Part shown: positions 1 to 8,298 of the stretch, in pieces | How positions within the stretch are numbered: the stretch's first letter is position 1 | Layout of the letters: each line of letters opens with the position of its first letter | DNA from: Paramacrobiotus richtersi | Lineage: Eukaryota > Tardigrada > Eutardigrada > Parachela > Macrobiotidae | Reading direction: 5' to 3' | Length of the DNA stretch: 21,085 bases | NCBI GenBank assembly: GCA_034698045.1 | Contig: JAQGAU010001154.1 | Location: 1 to 21,085 of the forward strand | Notes under the pieces: model-generated | The model's input: only the letters and a program-made list of their open reading frames with translations | Databases searched by the model: none | What the model was told of the DNA's origin: nothing | Position numbers and translations under genes: made by a program

Positions 1-205
1 TTGGTAGCTTTCAGTATTTGTTCGCGCGTAGCACCTTTCGCTCCGACATTTACCATGGACATGGCAGCCAGAACGCTGAACGGCGAAAAACATGCGTTGT
101 CTTTGGCGGGTCCGATGGATACTAAGCTCTGGTGAAAATCAATGGCGAACCGGTTCAGGGCCAAGGATACCGATGAAGGCTTGGTAGGATCCATTGGCAT
201 GAATA
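1..205 (-). CDS. Serpin, N-terminal coding exon (partial, runs off the left edge)
   Basis: Serpins are serine or cysteine protease inhibitors that trap their target through a mobile reactive-centre loop. Only the start of the protein is present, about 66 residues read leftwards from the ATG at 198-200; a second in-frame ATG lies at 192-194. Visible are helix A (LALNRFAIDFHQSL), then the family hallmark CFSPFSVLAAMSMV, and then NVGAKGATREQILKAT. These match the conserved serpin N-terminal pattern N-SP-S-hydrophobic followed by GA-G-T-QI. No signal peptide is seen before helix A, so an intracellular serpin or one with an upstream leader exon are both possible. An in-frame stop lies upstream of the ATG, and an AG at 206-207 could be the acceptor of an intron in the 5' UTR. 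The reactive-centre loop is outside the window, so target and inhibitory ability cannot be judged. The family call is confident. Confidence 0.85.
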
Positions 206-207
206 CT

Positions 208-879
208 ATAACTTTCAGGGTTCTTATGGAAGTAAATCAGATCTGGTCCATTTGTACAACACTACAACAGCATCGAGGTGCGGACGTGATAGGTAAAATG
301 CGGCGACAACGATACATCTGAATTATATGACCAATCTTTCGAAATAACAAGTCTTTACAGTTTTTCTGGTAAGCAGTGCGTGATACAGTGATGCAGACTG
401 CAACCATCTGGTAAAAAGTGCAGTATAGTGAGTGAGCTTAAGTTCTTAACCTAAAATAAGTCTGACTTCCGGTGAATACAAGACAGGCGTGCGCGCGGTT
501 AGTCAAGTACCGAACGTATGAATCACCCATTTCAATCATGAGCAACCGGCATTTGGGTTACTTACCTAGTCGTGGTCTCGGCAATCTCAGCAGTACAGTT
601 CAAAGTAGATGTTAATATCATACAGTACTAGTTATGCGCATTCCAAAAATACACTAGTTTTGGCGTGTTATCTGTTTTTGGGTCTGTTTCCAGTTACCAA
701 TAAATACCTATGGTAAAATATGGGCTCTCGTAAAAATGTACTAGTTACCGTATACCGTGTACTTGGTAATAACCAAGACCGGAGCGGTATAATACTCTTG
801 GTAATGCACATACACATATGACATAACCACTGACTGTAACCGAGGAAAATCCGTTTTTGATTGTGGAAGAGCAGATGGA
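208..879. other. Non-coding stretch upstream of the serpin
   Basis: Apart from the candidate splice donor near 565, I see no coding frame, RNA gene or strong repeat here. It presumably holds the serpin promoter and a 5' UTR intron. No clear TATA element was identified. Confidence 0.4.
560..566 (-). other. Candidate splice donor of a 5' UTR exon of the serpin gene
   Basis: On the minus strand the sequence reads ACTAG|GTAAGTAA, a near-consensus donor, about 360 bases upstream of the serpin coding exon. That exon starts just after a possible acceptor, TATAG (AG at 206-207). A non-coding first exon upstream of 566 joined to the coding exon is therefore plausible. It is inferred from splice signals only. 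Confidence 0.3.
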
Positions 880-1215
880 GAACGCATGTCGACGACCCTT
901 CGCTCATGAAAGCCGAAAATCGATAACAGTGGGCCAAGCAACGTTTGTAGCGTATATACGAAGAAACAGTTTTGTACACCAATAATTTGATACTAACGGT
1001 GGATCTTTCGAACCCAAAAATGAAAAACCATCGACAGACAGAAAGGACTGAAAAAGGCATCCATTAAGTTATAACACTGATCAAAGGTCAAAGGTCAAAC
1101 ATATGAAAATCGTCGAACAGTGATTCGCCGACTTGCATCATAACCGTCGCACACACGTACGAAATAATCATCAGCCAAACGCTCAGATTATGCACAAATC
1201 CAATTACCCTGTATC
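880..1215 (-). pseudogene. Decayed class A GPCR fragment, TM6-TM7 region
   Basis: Read on the minus strand, MPFSVLSVCRWF matches the TM6 segment WMPLSVLSVCMWF of the open receptor exon at 12440-13024. The DNA similarity continues on both sides. For example, GGTGGATCTTTCGAACCCAA here corresponds to the TM6-TM7 loop there, and blocks near 890-940 and 1180-1215 match the TM7 tail and the third intracellular loop. After TM6 the frame is lost: a frameshift moves TM7 out of register, and an ORF continuing in the wrong frame hides the homology. It is a relic of a paralog. It may belong with the TM3 fragment at 1434-1739, which lies upstream in the same direction. Confidence 0.65.
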
Positions 1216-1433
1216 AAACAATTTCAATATCAGATAAACAAGATTTAGTTATTGATGTAGGCAGGTTTTATGATATGGGTGAATCAGGGTGATCAGCAAA
1301 GGGGTTTTAAGAGTGACAAAGCAATGAAGAAACATCCAAACCCCAAGGAATGGAGTGACAGAAGCGACACTTAGCAGTACTGCATCGAAGCTCATGTTTA
1401 ATTACTGCAATGGTTGTCGTCCAGTTCCTGTTG

Positions 1434-1739
1434 TCATTCATTAAGTTTATGCAACCTTTTCACATCACGAAATATGAACAGGAGTGTAATCTTTTTGACC
1501 ATGTGAGATTTGGGAAAGACGAGTACAGGATTCTTTGTATGATAAACACGGTCATTATGTGGGAACCGAATCTCCCACAACCGATTGACTGCAATCAGCA
1601 AGTGACCCATAACGGGAATCAAACTGATTACGTAATGGAAATAGACAAATAGCAGGTAGGTATTCACCGCAAATGAGCTGATGTCAGTGCAGAAAACTTC
1701 GCTCAAATAAATTTTACAGGAAAGGGGACTCACCAGCAA
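1434..1739 (-). pseudogene. Class A GPCR fragment, TM2/TM3 region (probable relic)
   Basis: An open stretch of about 100 codons contains a hydrophobic segment that leads into LLIAVNRLWEIRFPH. This is the TM3 end of a class A receptor: the DRY position reads NRL, followed by the WEIRFPHxxR pattern of the second intracellular loop. The cysteine of FCTDIS upstream could be the TM3 disulfide cysteine, although its spacing is longer than usual. The C-terminal part of the open stretch is charged and does not look like TM4, so the fragment is probably truncated or interrupted by an unrecognised intron. It lies upstream, in the minus direction, of the TM6-TM7 relic at 880-1215, and the two could be parts of one dead gene. 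An expressed exon is not excluded. Confidence 0.5.
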
Positions 1740-1974
1740 GTGTAAGTCTATAGACCAGACATGTTACTGTGTAAAAACAAAAGCATGGACGCAGACCATT
1801 ATTGCGGCACCTTGATTTCAGGTGTGAATCGTGACAATTTTGCAGCCGAGCTCACAACACTACCGCAACAAGAATTCTTGCATAACGATACCATAGGTTT
1901 CTTCCAATAACGAGCTTGTGCAGCTGAAGCAACACATTTTACCATTTGCTTCACATATCCAGCAGGCGGAAAAC

Positions 1975-2045
1975 GGATGTCGACGATGGCTTACTTTGTT
2001 CAAGCCAAAATCCACATCATTGGTACAAACATAGTTTGGCATTCT
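1975..2045 (-). pseudogene. Decayed class A GPCR fragment, TM7/C-terminal end
   Basis: At the DNA level, about 65 bases on the minus strand match the TM7 end of the receptor exon at 12440-13024. Shared blocks include TGATGTGGATTT and GCCATCGTCGAC (compare CTCACCATCGTCGACG there). The reading frame of the receptor (DPLMWISGLQ..HHRRR) is shifted and not maintained. As it lies upstream of the TM3 fragment, it looks like the end of a second, even more decayed receptor copy in tandem. Confidence 0.5.
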
Positions 2046-2137
2046 GAATCATAGAATCGAAGAAAACTAATGGAATCTGTATAACAGAAAACTAACGGCC
2101 TTCATCGCAAATTTACATAATGCTCTAGTCGCTTTAC

Positions 2138-2240
2138 CTCTCCGGGCCCATTGGCCCGGCTAATTCGGCTGGTGTAAAAAATGTATTTTAAAAGCGGAAG
2201 CAGTGTAACCGAAGTCCCAAAGTCACTCTCAATGATCCAT
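2138..2240 (-). pseudogene. Decayed copy of exon 5 of the BTB-BACK gene
   Basis: Minus-strand DNA matches exon 5 of the neighbouring BTB gene (3805-3925), including the run TTGAGAGTGACTTTGGGAC and the splice donor (GAGAG|GTAAAG here, GGAAAG|GTAAAG there). The peptide SLRVTLG..L.C.RF is preserved. A TAA then interrupts the frame where the intact gene reads TLFTP, and the following TPAELAGP matches TPTEFANGP. It is a dead duplicate exon. A weaker third donor-like copy (GGAGAG|GTAAAG) lies near 2250-2275. Confidence 0.75.
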
Positions 2241-2390
2241 TAACTTTGTACCCTTTACCTCTCCAGACTCCTTAACTTCAGGTCAGTTGTCTGAATTATG
2301 ATCATACTCTGGATCATACAGATATTTCTAATAGTGGACCGAACAATAAGCGCACTTGTTACAAAGAGTTGTGCTGCTGCGTCCGTTGTC

Positions 2391-2950
2391 TTAGCAGGTA
2401 TCTGCGGAAGTTTGTTTTCTGGCACCGTGTATGTTGCGCAGACAGCAGTGCAACCGAAATAACCCTTTGGTTTTAAGAACCTGATTTACATGAATCAGCT
2501 TGATTGTACTCGGAAGTGATAACTCTTCGTCAATTTTACTGGTTTCCGGCATTGGTAAAGGTACCGATACTCTCATTCCGAGGTATTCGTTCGAATCAGG
2601 ACGAATAGCACGAACTGCTGCTCTACAGTACTTCGAGTACCGATACAATACTGCCTCAAATCGTCACCAGAAACAATTTTATCACCTCTACCAGGGCTGT
2701 CATAGATATTAGTTTATTGTGTGCCCAAGTGATAACATAATGATACAGATAATGCGCTGACACGAGTCATATGAAGAAAGTAAAACCAACAAAAAGCATG
2801 TACACCGAAAAAGCATTATTCAACCCCCTTGGGGGCGAACATCCACTCACGTACTCCAATGTTCGGAGGCCAGTTTTTAGCAGTGAACATTTTATCAAAC
2901 TGATCGGAGTAAGAACCAGGAATAGCTGTCATAGTGTCATTTATTGGTAA
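2391..2950 (-). pseudogene. Coding-like remnants, possibly the 5' part of a dead BTB paralog
   Basis: Three coding-looking pieces read on the minus strand. At about 2922-2806 a 38-codon frame contains GSYSDQFDKMF and KNWPPNIG, followed by a donor-like GTACGTGAGT. At about 2702-2570 a frame contains GRGDKIVSGDDLRQYC. In another frame, 2648-2391 contains EELSLPSTIKLIHVNQVLK. The last is loosely like the BACK segment TSLPSLKTVLECDDL of the intact gene at 3178-5276, and SYSDQFDKMF is loosely like the S..F..MF stretch of a BTB domain. Because a dead exon 5 of that gene follows directly downstream (2138-2240), a decayed BTB paralog is the simplest reading. The similarities are weak and were judged by eye. 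The frame changes argue against a working gene. Confidence 0.35.
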
Positions 2951-3176
2951 AGGCAGAAATAACGGTTACTCGCATTGAATAAGAGAAACTAGTCAGTAGT
3001 CATCACACTGTCAAATTTAGCGACATCAAATTCATCTCATTTCATCGAATACAAAACGTCGCTGATAGCCACGAAGTTCATTCCAAACTGTCTAAATAAT
3101 TATCAGCCAACGAGGTAAAGAAAACTCAAGAGGTCGCCAGTACCAGACAGCGGTCACGAACCAGACTCAATCCAAA
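2951..3176. other. Short spacer downstream of the BTB gene
   Basis: AT-rich spacer between the dead BTB-like remnants and the stop codon of the intact BTB gene. No coding frame or repeat is recognised. Confidence 0.4.
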
Positions 3177-3182
3177 TTTATT
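3177..3182 (-). terminator. AATAAA polyadenylation signal overlapping the BTB stop codon
   Basis: On the minus strand the last codons read GAA TAA followed by ATTTGG, so an exact AATAAA spans the stop codon (TAA at 3178-3180). If used, the 3' UTR would be only some 10-30 bases long. No better signal was seen directly downstream. Confidence 0.4.
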
Positions 3183-5276
3183 CCGAAATCTCAAGTGAAA
3201 ACTTGACACGACCAGTCATCCCGAATTCACACAGGTTGCGAAAACTTTCGAATTCCTTTTGATCGGTTGTATGGGTCGTATGGCCGAACACCGCGGTACA
3301 CCGAGGACCTGGCTTGCCCCAAGCACAAAGATACAAACGAGCAACCGGTTCATCATCCCATTCAAACCAGACCGCATCTCTCGTAGAGTGCGCAAGCGGA
3401 TTGGACTCTTCCACCACCGACGAAGGAACCGGTAGGATTTTATTTGGCTTGTTATTGTGCATAGCATTATTTTTGAAATGCAGTCGAGATCCGCCGTCGA
3501 GCAGGTCCTTCAAGTACTGGCAGCATGCAGGCGCCAAGTCCGGCCGCACCTCAATCGCGATTCGCTTCAAATCGTTGCCACCATCCACGATCAGTTCAAC
3601 ATAAAAAGTCCACAGAGCAGGAGAGGGTGTGCGAGGCACGGTTGTAAACGGAACATCAGGCTTCTCGTCTGCCAAGAGGTACCGGTACAAGCTGTTTTCT
3701 TCCTCGTCTGTGAGGATGTTATCCTGTCATACAACAAAATTACGCTGGTGTTAGGAACATCCATCGCAACTTTCCGGTCTAGTGCGCTGGCTACGGTACT
3801 TTACCTTTCCGGGTCCGTTAGCGAATTCAGTTGGAGTAAACAAGGTAAACCGGATGCAGTATAGCAGAGGTCCCAAAGTCACTCTCAAGGAGTCTGTGGC
3901 ACCGTGGATGCGCTCTTTTTCCCAGCTGAAAGCAGATAATAAACGAGAACAAGGTCTTCAGAGCCTTCGAGCCTAATGAGCTAAACAAAATATAACATTC
4001 ATAGTTACAGGAAATTCTTAAAACTACACAATTGAAGTGTAGTGTTTATAATGTAATTACAGTTGCAAATTATCACAGGAGCCTTACTTTACGAAGGCAT
4101 TTCACGTGTAGCAAGCAAGCACTGAACGGGAACGAGATAACGTACCAAAGTAAAGCTTGATAGATCGTCGGCTCCGACGCGGAGAGGTCATCACACTCCA
4201 GCACAGTCTTTAGCGACGGTAACGAGGTGGACAGGAAGTCCGGCCGTTTCACAGCAGATTCCGCGCGACGGCTTATTTCAGCAAGTGCAATCGCAGCCAG
4301 GTTGTCTTCGCCGATCAGACGTGCCTATCAGAGTAGAAAGTGTCAACAGTGCATTCCGTGAAATATATCTAGCATTCATTTTTTTCATCGTACACTCTAG
4401 TCAGGTGTTACACCACAACTGCGCAGCCAGAAACGTTTCGAAACAAGCATGCATACTTCGTACGGAAACCGCATAATGTGTAGAAACAGGTTGGTGCCAG
4501 TAATTGCGCTTGCAAAGTACTATAAACGTTGCTGTCGTCTCTTACCTGATCAAAAACAGACCAAATGTTGTTAAGGCTACCGCACGCCAGGATTTTGTCC
4601 TGAGCGAAATCCCGACATGCACGTTCGAGTTTGGAAATCAGATATTTTTTGGCACAATACAGAGTATCGACAACATTTTCCATGGTTATTCCGTCCGTGG
4701 CATCCGCGTAGGCGTAACTGGAAACAAATCACGTAAACCGAAGAAAACACTGATTCGTGAATGTCCGTCAGTTAACCACCTTTGGAAACAAACTTCCATG
4801 TAAAAATATTTATTTGCTACTCCTTATGCGGCATACTGGTTGTACTGTGCGAAATATTCTGTTCCATACATATACGCATTTTCTTTTAGTATGAACAGTT
4901 TGTAAGCAGTTTTAGACACTCACTTCAGCATATTCTGGAAAGCAGCAGGCGTGATATCAGGCAGTCCTATAACTGCGTCCGAAAGGGGAAACGTACCATA
5001 GAACTGCGCTTGAAACATCGAACTAACCAGCGCCAAGATGAAGTGCCACAAGTCAGTATGACAACAGAAGCTATTCTGAATTCTGCCAGATTGCTAACTG
5101 GAGCCAGCTTCTGTAGACTTGAAGGCTTTCTTCGGTTTGGCATCATCGCTCCCGACCAAGAACGTCACATCGCTTGGGATTTGTTCATCCGGGTTCTCCA
5201 GAATGTAGCGAGCTCGCTCACTAATTTTCTTGCTAGAATGCCAATCTGTCTCCTTCTGGCCTGATTTTGCTGACAT
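3178..5276 (-). CDS. BTB-BACK domain protein (BTBD1/2/3/6-like), six exons
   Basis: BTB-BACK proteins of this type usually act as Cullin-3 ubiquitin ligase adaptors. Exons, read right to left: 5276 to about 5097; about 5093-4924; 4717-4546; 4324-4146; 3925-3805; 3723-3178. From 4924 down the joins keep frame with GT..AG borders. The start ATG (5274-5276) is followed by ISERARYILENP and SDVTFLVG, the BTB opening. Exon 2 gives FILALVSSMFQAQFYG and LPDITPAAFQNML, the BTB core. Exon 3 gives NYAYAD and VVDTLYCAKKYL; exon 4 is BACK, with LPSLKTVLECDDLSASE. Exon 5 carries LYCIRFTLFTPTEFANG, and exon 6 begins NILTDEEE, both typical of the BTBD family. The last 150 or so residues are not recognisable as a PHR domain. 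A TAG at 5094-5096, in frame between exons 1 and 2, means either a missed short intron (a 48-base GT..AG option exists) or a broken gene. Total length is about 450 residues. Confidence 0.75.
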
Positions 5277-5572
5277 TCTTGATGAAAAACTGGTAAGCTG
5301 ACAGCAAAGCTGAAGCCAGTGATTTGAGCCTCGTAAAAGTCAATTGAATGGACCACGGACAGCGAACGTCAGATTTCAGCTGACAGCGTTCAGAACGCAA
5401 AAAAAGATCTGACAGAACTGAGAAAATGTTTCGTTGATCGAACGTGCTTGTACAAGGCTAATAATTCAGGTTCTCAGCCGAGCAAAAACTTAGAACACTA
5501 ACATTCGAGAAGCGCATGTCAGCGTCAGCGATAAGACTGTACTGCCACGCCACATGCTCACACGTTCTGTCA
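5277..5572. other. Spacer upstream of the BTB gene
   Basis: Presumed promoter and 5' UTR region of the minus-strand BTB gene. I see no coding frame with family similarity and no clear TATA box. The spacer ends at the 9-bp direct repeat that borders the candidate mobile element. Confidence 0.4.
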
Positions 5573-5581
5573 CAGAAAAAT
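5573..5581 (+). repeat. Left copy of 9-bp direct repeat (candidate target-site duplication)
   Basis: CAGAAAAAT lies immediately outside the left inverted array. The identical 9-mer in the same orientation lies outside the right array at 11597-11605. The A-rich composition raises the odds of a chance match somewhat, but the symmetric 6-base offset to the first repeat unit on both sides supports a real duplication. Confidence 0.5.
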
Positions 5582-5765
5582 GGCTAAGGCTATTTTGCCG
5601 CAGTGTGCGTTATAGAGGTCACAATAGCTGGTCGGCTATTTTGCCGCAGTCTGCGCTAAATTAGCTGGTCGGCTATTTTGCCGCACTGCAAGCGTTGCGT
5701 AGCTGGTTGGCTATTTTGCCGCATACTGCGCAAATGCAGCTGGTAGGCTATTGTGCCGCACTCCT
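5582..5765 (+). repeat. Left inverted terminal array, five units of about 38 bp
   Basis: Units beginning GGCTATTTTGCCGCA start at 5588, 5634, 5671, 5709 and 5746 (spacing 46, 37, 38, 37). The last is slightly changed (GGCTATTGTGCCGCA). Each full unit ends in a variant of TAGCTGGTY just before the next. The spacer bases between the conserved blocks differ from unit to unit, as in an old minisatellite. Confidence 0.85.
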
Positions 5766-7009
5766 GCCGCCAAAATGATTATGCGCAGGCGGTTCGTACA
5801 ACTGACCTTTCATACTTGTACCTTAGCAACCTCTGAAAAACGCGAAGTACACATTCCGAAAATACACGTACTTAAACATTTTCAATCTACGTCGTTAAAA
5901 AAAGGTTTTTTTTCCTTACCTGATTTAATTTTGGCCCCCCTGGGGGTCGGGGGGTGTCAGTCACATATTCGTGCTGACAGGAAACTTTACTCGGTTGTAC
6001 GATACTAACATGAGTTGACTAAGCGATACTAAGTTGTACTTTCGAATTCTGTACTCCTACGGTTATACTGTACGTATACAGTTCTTTGCCTTGACTTAAT
6101 TCTTAGTAATAGTTTGGCGAAACGAAGCAGTTGAAACAACGAATACTTTAACGATACGACATTGTTATAAGGGTAATGGTACGATTCGTACATAGCAACC
6201 TATACCATACTAACAAGCTGTGCGTAAGAATGCTGGCAAAACTGTGCGACAAACGGTTGACTGACACACCCCCAAATTTTTAATAGAAGTACTGCTTGAA
6301 AATGTACTGTTTGAAAATGTGCTGCTTGCTGCTGTCCCTTTGGATATATACAGTACTTGCCGATGAAACAGCAAAAATTGCGCCGCATAACAGTATTAAG
6401 TATTGCGTGTTAGTATCTATAGTATGTATTGAAGTACTGTACACGATCGATAAAATGACACGCAAACCTGCCCTGGCACATACAACAAGCGGTTTCGGCC
6501 ACTGGCTATGTAGCATGTCAAAGCCGGATGCTGTGCGTGGTTGGCCAATTTGTGTGCCATATCATCAGTCGAGTTCAGTACTGCTACAACAACGTTAATA
6601 TTCAGCTGCGGCATCAATATTCTACTGAAAGCAAGCGACAGTGCAATTGTCTTTCTTGTACTTCATGGCTGCCAAGAATTTTGCAGTACGTACTACTTTC
6701 TGCCAAAAAAATAGCAGCAGTACAGTCGACAATACTACAGTGATCTTCGAGTGCATCAGTACCGAGGTCCACTGCAAACCAGACTGACTGTTCGGATTTA
6801 TTACAGCTATACTGGTGCTACCCAGATCCCGTATATGACATATACATACGGTCAATGCAGATTTCACATTCCGCTGCTGCTGCTGCTTGAAATTATTGTT
6901 GCTTGCTGCTTGATCCCCGAGTACACATGTTCATTCCATCATGCTTCCACCGATAAGACTGGGCGAGATGTATATTTGAGGGTTTTTCACGTTTTTGTTA
7001 CCTGTTATC
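5766..7009. other. Interior of the candidate element, no gene recognised
   Basis: AT-rich DNA with many short, unrelated open frames and frequent GTACTG words. At 5934-5956 a C-run followed by two G-runs (CCCCCCTGGGGG and a further GGGGGG) could form a hairpin. Two adjacent copies of a 15-mer (TACTGYTTGAAAATG) lie at 6290-6319. A short CTG run lies near 6881. I see no conserved protein family in any frame. Confidence 0.4.
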
Positions 7010-7215
7010 CTCTCTTAATAGTAAAGTGGTTCGGCTGTGAAGTTCTGATCCGACCGAGTTGAGATAAGCTTGGGATAAAATCCTGTCATTCTGGCTTAGC
7101 ATTTGGGAGATCAAGGACATTTGGTTGTCCCACCACGTGGACAAGAAATTCGAGCCGTGCAAGGTGATAATGTTGTGGTTGATCCTGGAGCACCACGCAT
7201 TTCCAGCACACCTTT
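7010..7215 (-). pseudogene. Coding-like fragment, unidentified
   Basis: Read on the minus strand, one frame gives KGVLEMRGAPGSTTTLSP. Another gives LVHVVGQPNVLDLPNAKPE, then a stop, then FIPSLSQLGRIRTSQPNHF. The composition and the switch of frame suggest a broken coding fragment. It may be the continuation of the dead gene at 7449-7866, which lies upstream in the same direction. I cannot name the family. Chance is possible. Confidence 0.25.
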
Positions 7216-7448
7216 TAATCAAAATCAGCCACATATGAGCAATTTTTGTCAGAACTACACACTCGTGCACATTTTCGGTTAATCACTCAACACGCACTTC
7301 TATACAACATTCTTCCGCTATGAACAAATGCTTTAGGCAAATTCTATTCGCGGATTAATCAACTATGCATTGTAGACATTACCTCAATGCAAACAATAAT
7401 TAGAACAGAATTGTTGCAAAACATAACTGTTAAAACACGCAAGTCCGG

Positions 7449-7866
7449 TCATTCCGCATGTTCATCGTACGGTACCAATTCTGGCAGGGTTGGATCATTT
7501 GGATCGTACTCGTAATTCTCGTCGTATTCCAGGATATTTTAATTAACCACAAGTGACGGCAAATTGATTTTACCCATACCATCTTCGAATTCAGCTTGAG
7601 GTTGATTACCTCAAGCAGCAGCGGCGGCGGCATATCCAGAACTGGAAGCGACGGTAGCCGGCGGTTGAGCTGGAACGTGGGCGCCCCCAACGTTTCCTTC
7701 CATGGGGTCATCAGGTCCTTGTCGTGTTGGCTGAAATCCTTGGGCTTGCTGGAATGCCAAACACTCCGGCCGGAGCACAATTCGGGTTCATAATCCAATC
7801 AGCGAGAGCTTGAAACTTCTGGACGGGATCGTAGCTTCGCCAATTGCGAGGATTCAGGGCCCATTA
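7449..7866 (-). pseudogene. Broken coding fragment of an unidentified proline/alanine-rich protein
   Basis: The minus strand carries strong coding character spread over two frames. From about 7860 one frame reads NPRNWRSYDPVQKFQALADW and NPNCAPAGVFGIPA up to a TGA. A second frame then takes over with RQGPDDPMEGNVGGAHVPAQ, SSSGYAAAAAA, a stop, NQPQAEFEDGMGKINLPSLV, a stop, and YDENYEYDPNDPTLPELVPY up to a TGA at 7449-7451. Coherent acidic and proline-rich peptide across two stops and a frameshift marks a pseudogene. The block begins right after TTCGATTTCAG, a good intron acceptor, so it looks like captured genomic DNA rather than a retrocopy. No family is recognised. Confidence 0.55.
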
Positions 7867-8298
7867 CTGAAATCGAATAGTAAGCAATCACTCAAATAAT
7901 TACAGAGAAATATCAATCTGAATTCGAGTTAGAATCTGAACAGAAACGAAAACATAAACAATAATTACAGTCGTTGAGATGTGATTACGAAAGAAAAAGA
8001 GAAATACAGGAAAAACTGTGCTGTGTAACGAAATGTGTGCAAGAAGCACAGGCATGTAGGAACTGTGCTAACGTTGCTGCACAAGCGGGCAAGCACAAGG
8101 ACGTGCCAGGGTAAAAATATGACTGCTCTGTACAGTACAGTCATTTTGATTGCTGCGATTATCAAAGAATTTCATTTGTGTTTCTCTGGTCTGATTTTCG
8201 ATTTCTTCTCCATATAATCGTAAAGTTGTTTATGATTGATTGGAACTGGAGGAATAATTATTTTACTTTAGTTGTAGCTCAGATAACGTACAGCTAGA
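7867..8298. other. Spacer between two opposed gene fragments
   Basis: AT-rich DNA between the minus-strand fragment ending at 7866 and the plus-strand fragment starting near 8299. No coding frame or repeat is recognised. Confidence 0.35.

Noticed and set aside
2250-2275. Third copy of BTB exon 5 donor end (GGAGAG then GTAAAG)
   Set aside because: Only about 30 bases resemble the true exon, too little to call separately.
3314-3864. Plus-strand open frames of 96 and 135 codons over the BTB gene
   Set aside because: They are antisense shadows of exons 5 and 6, which show family motifs and proper splice sites on the minus strand.
5588-5765. CRISPR-like look of regularly spaced 15-bp repeats with variable spacers
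   Set aside because: Spacers are themselves partly conserved (TAGCTGGT), the genome is animal, there are no cas genes, and an inverted partner array exists. A minisatellite-type inverted end explains it better.
5934-5956. G-run cluster as a quadruplex or regulatory site
   Set aside because: Only two long G-runs on the strand, paired with a C-run. A simple hairpin is as likely and no function is indicated.
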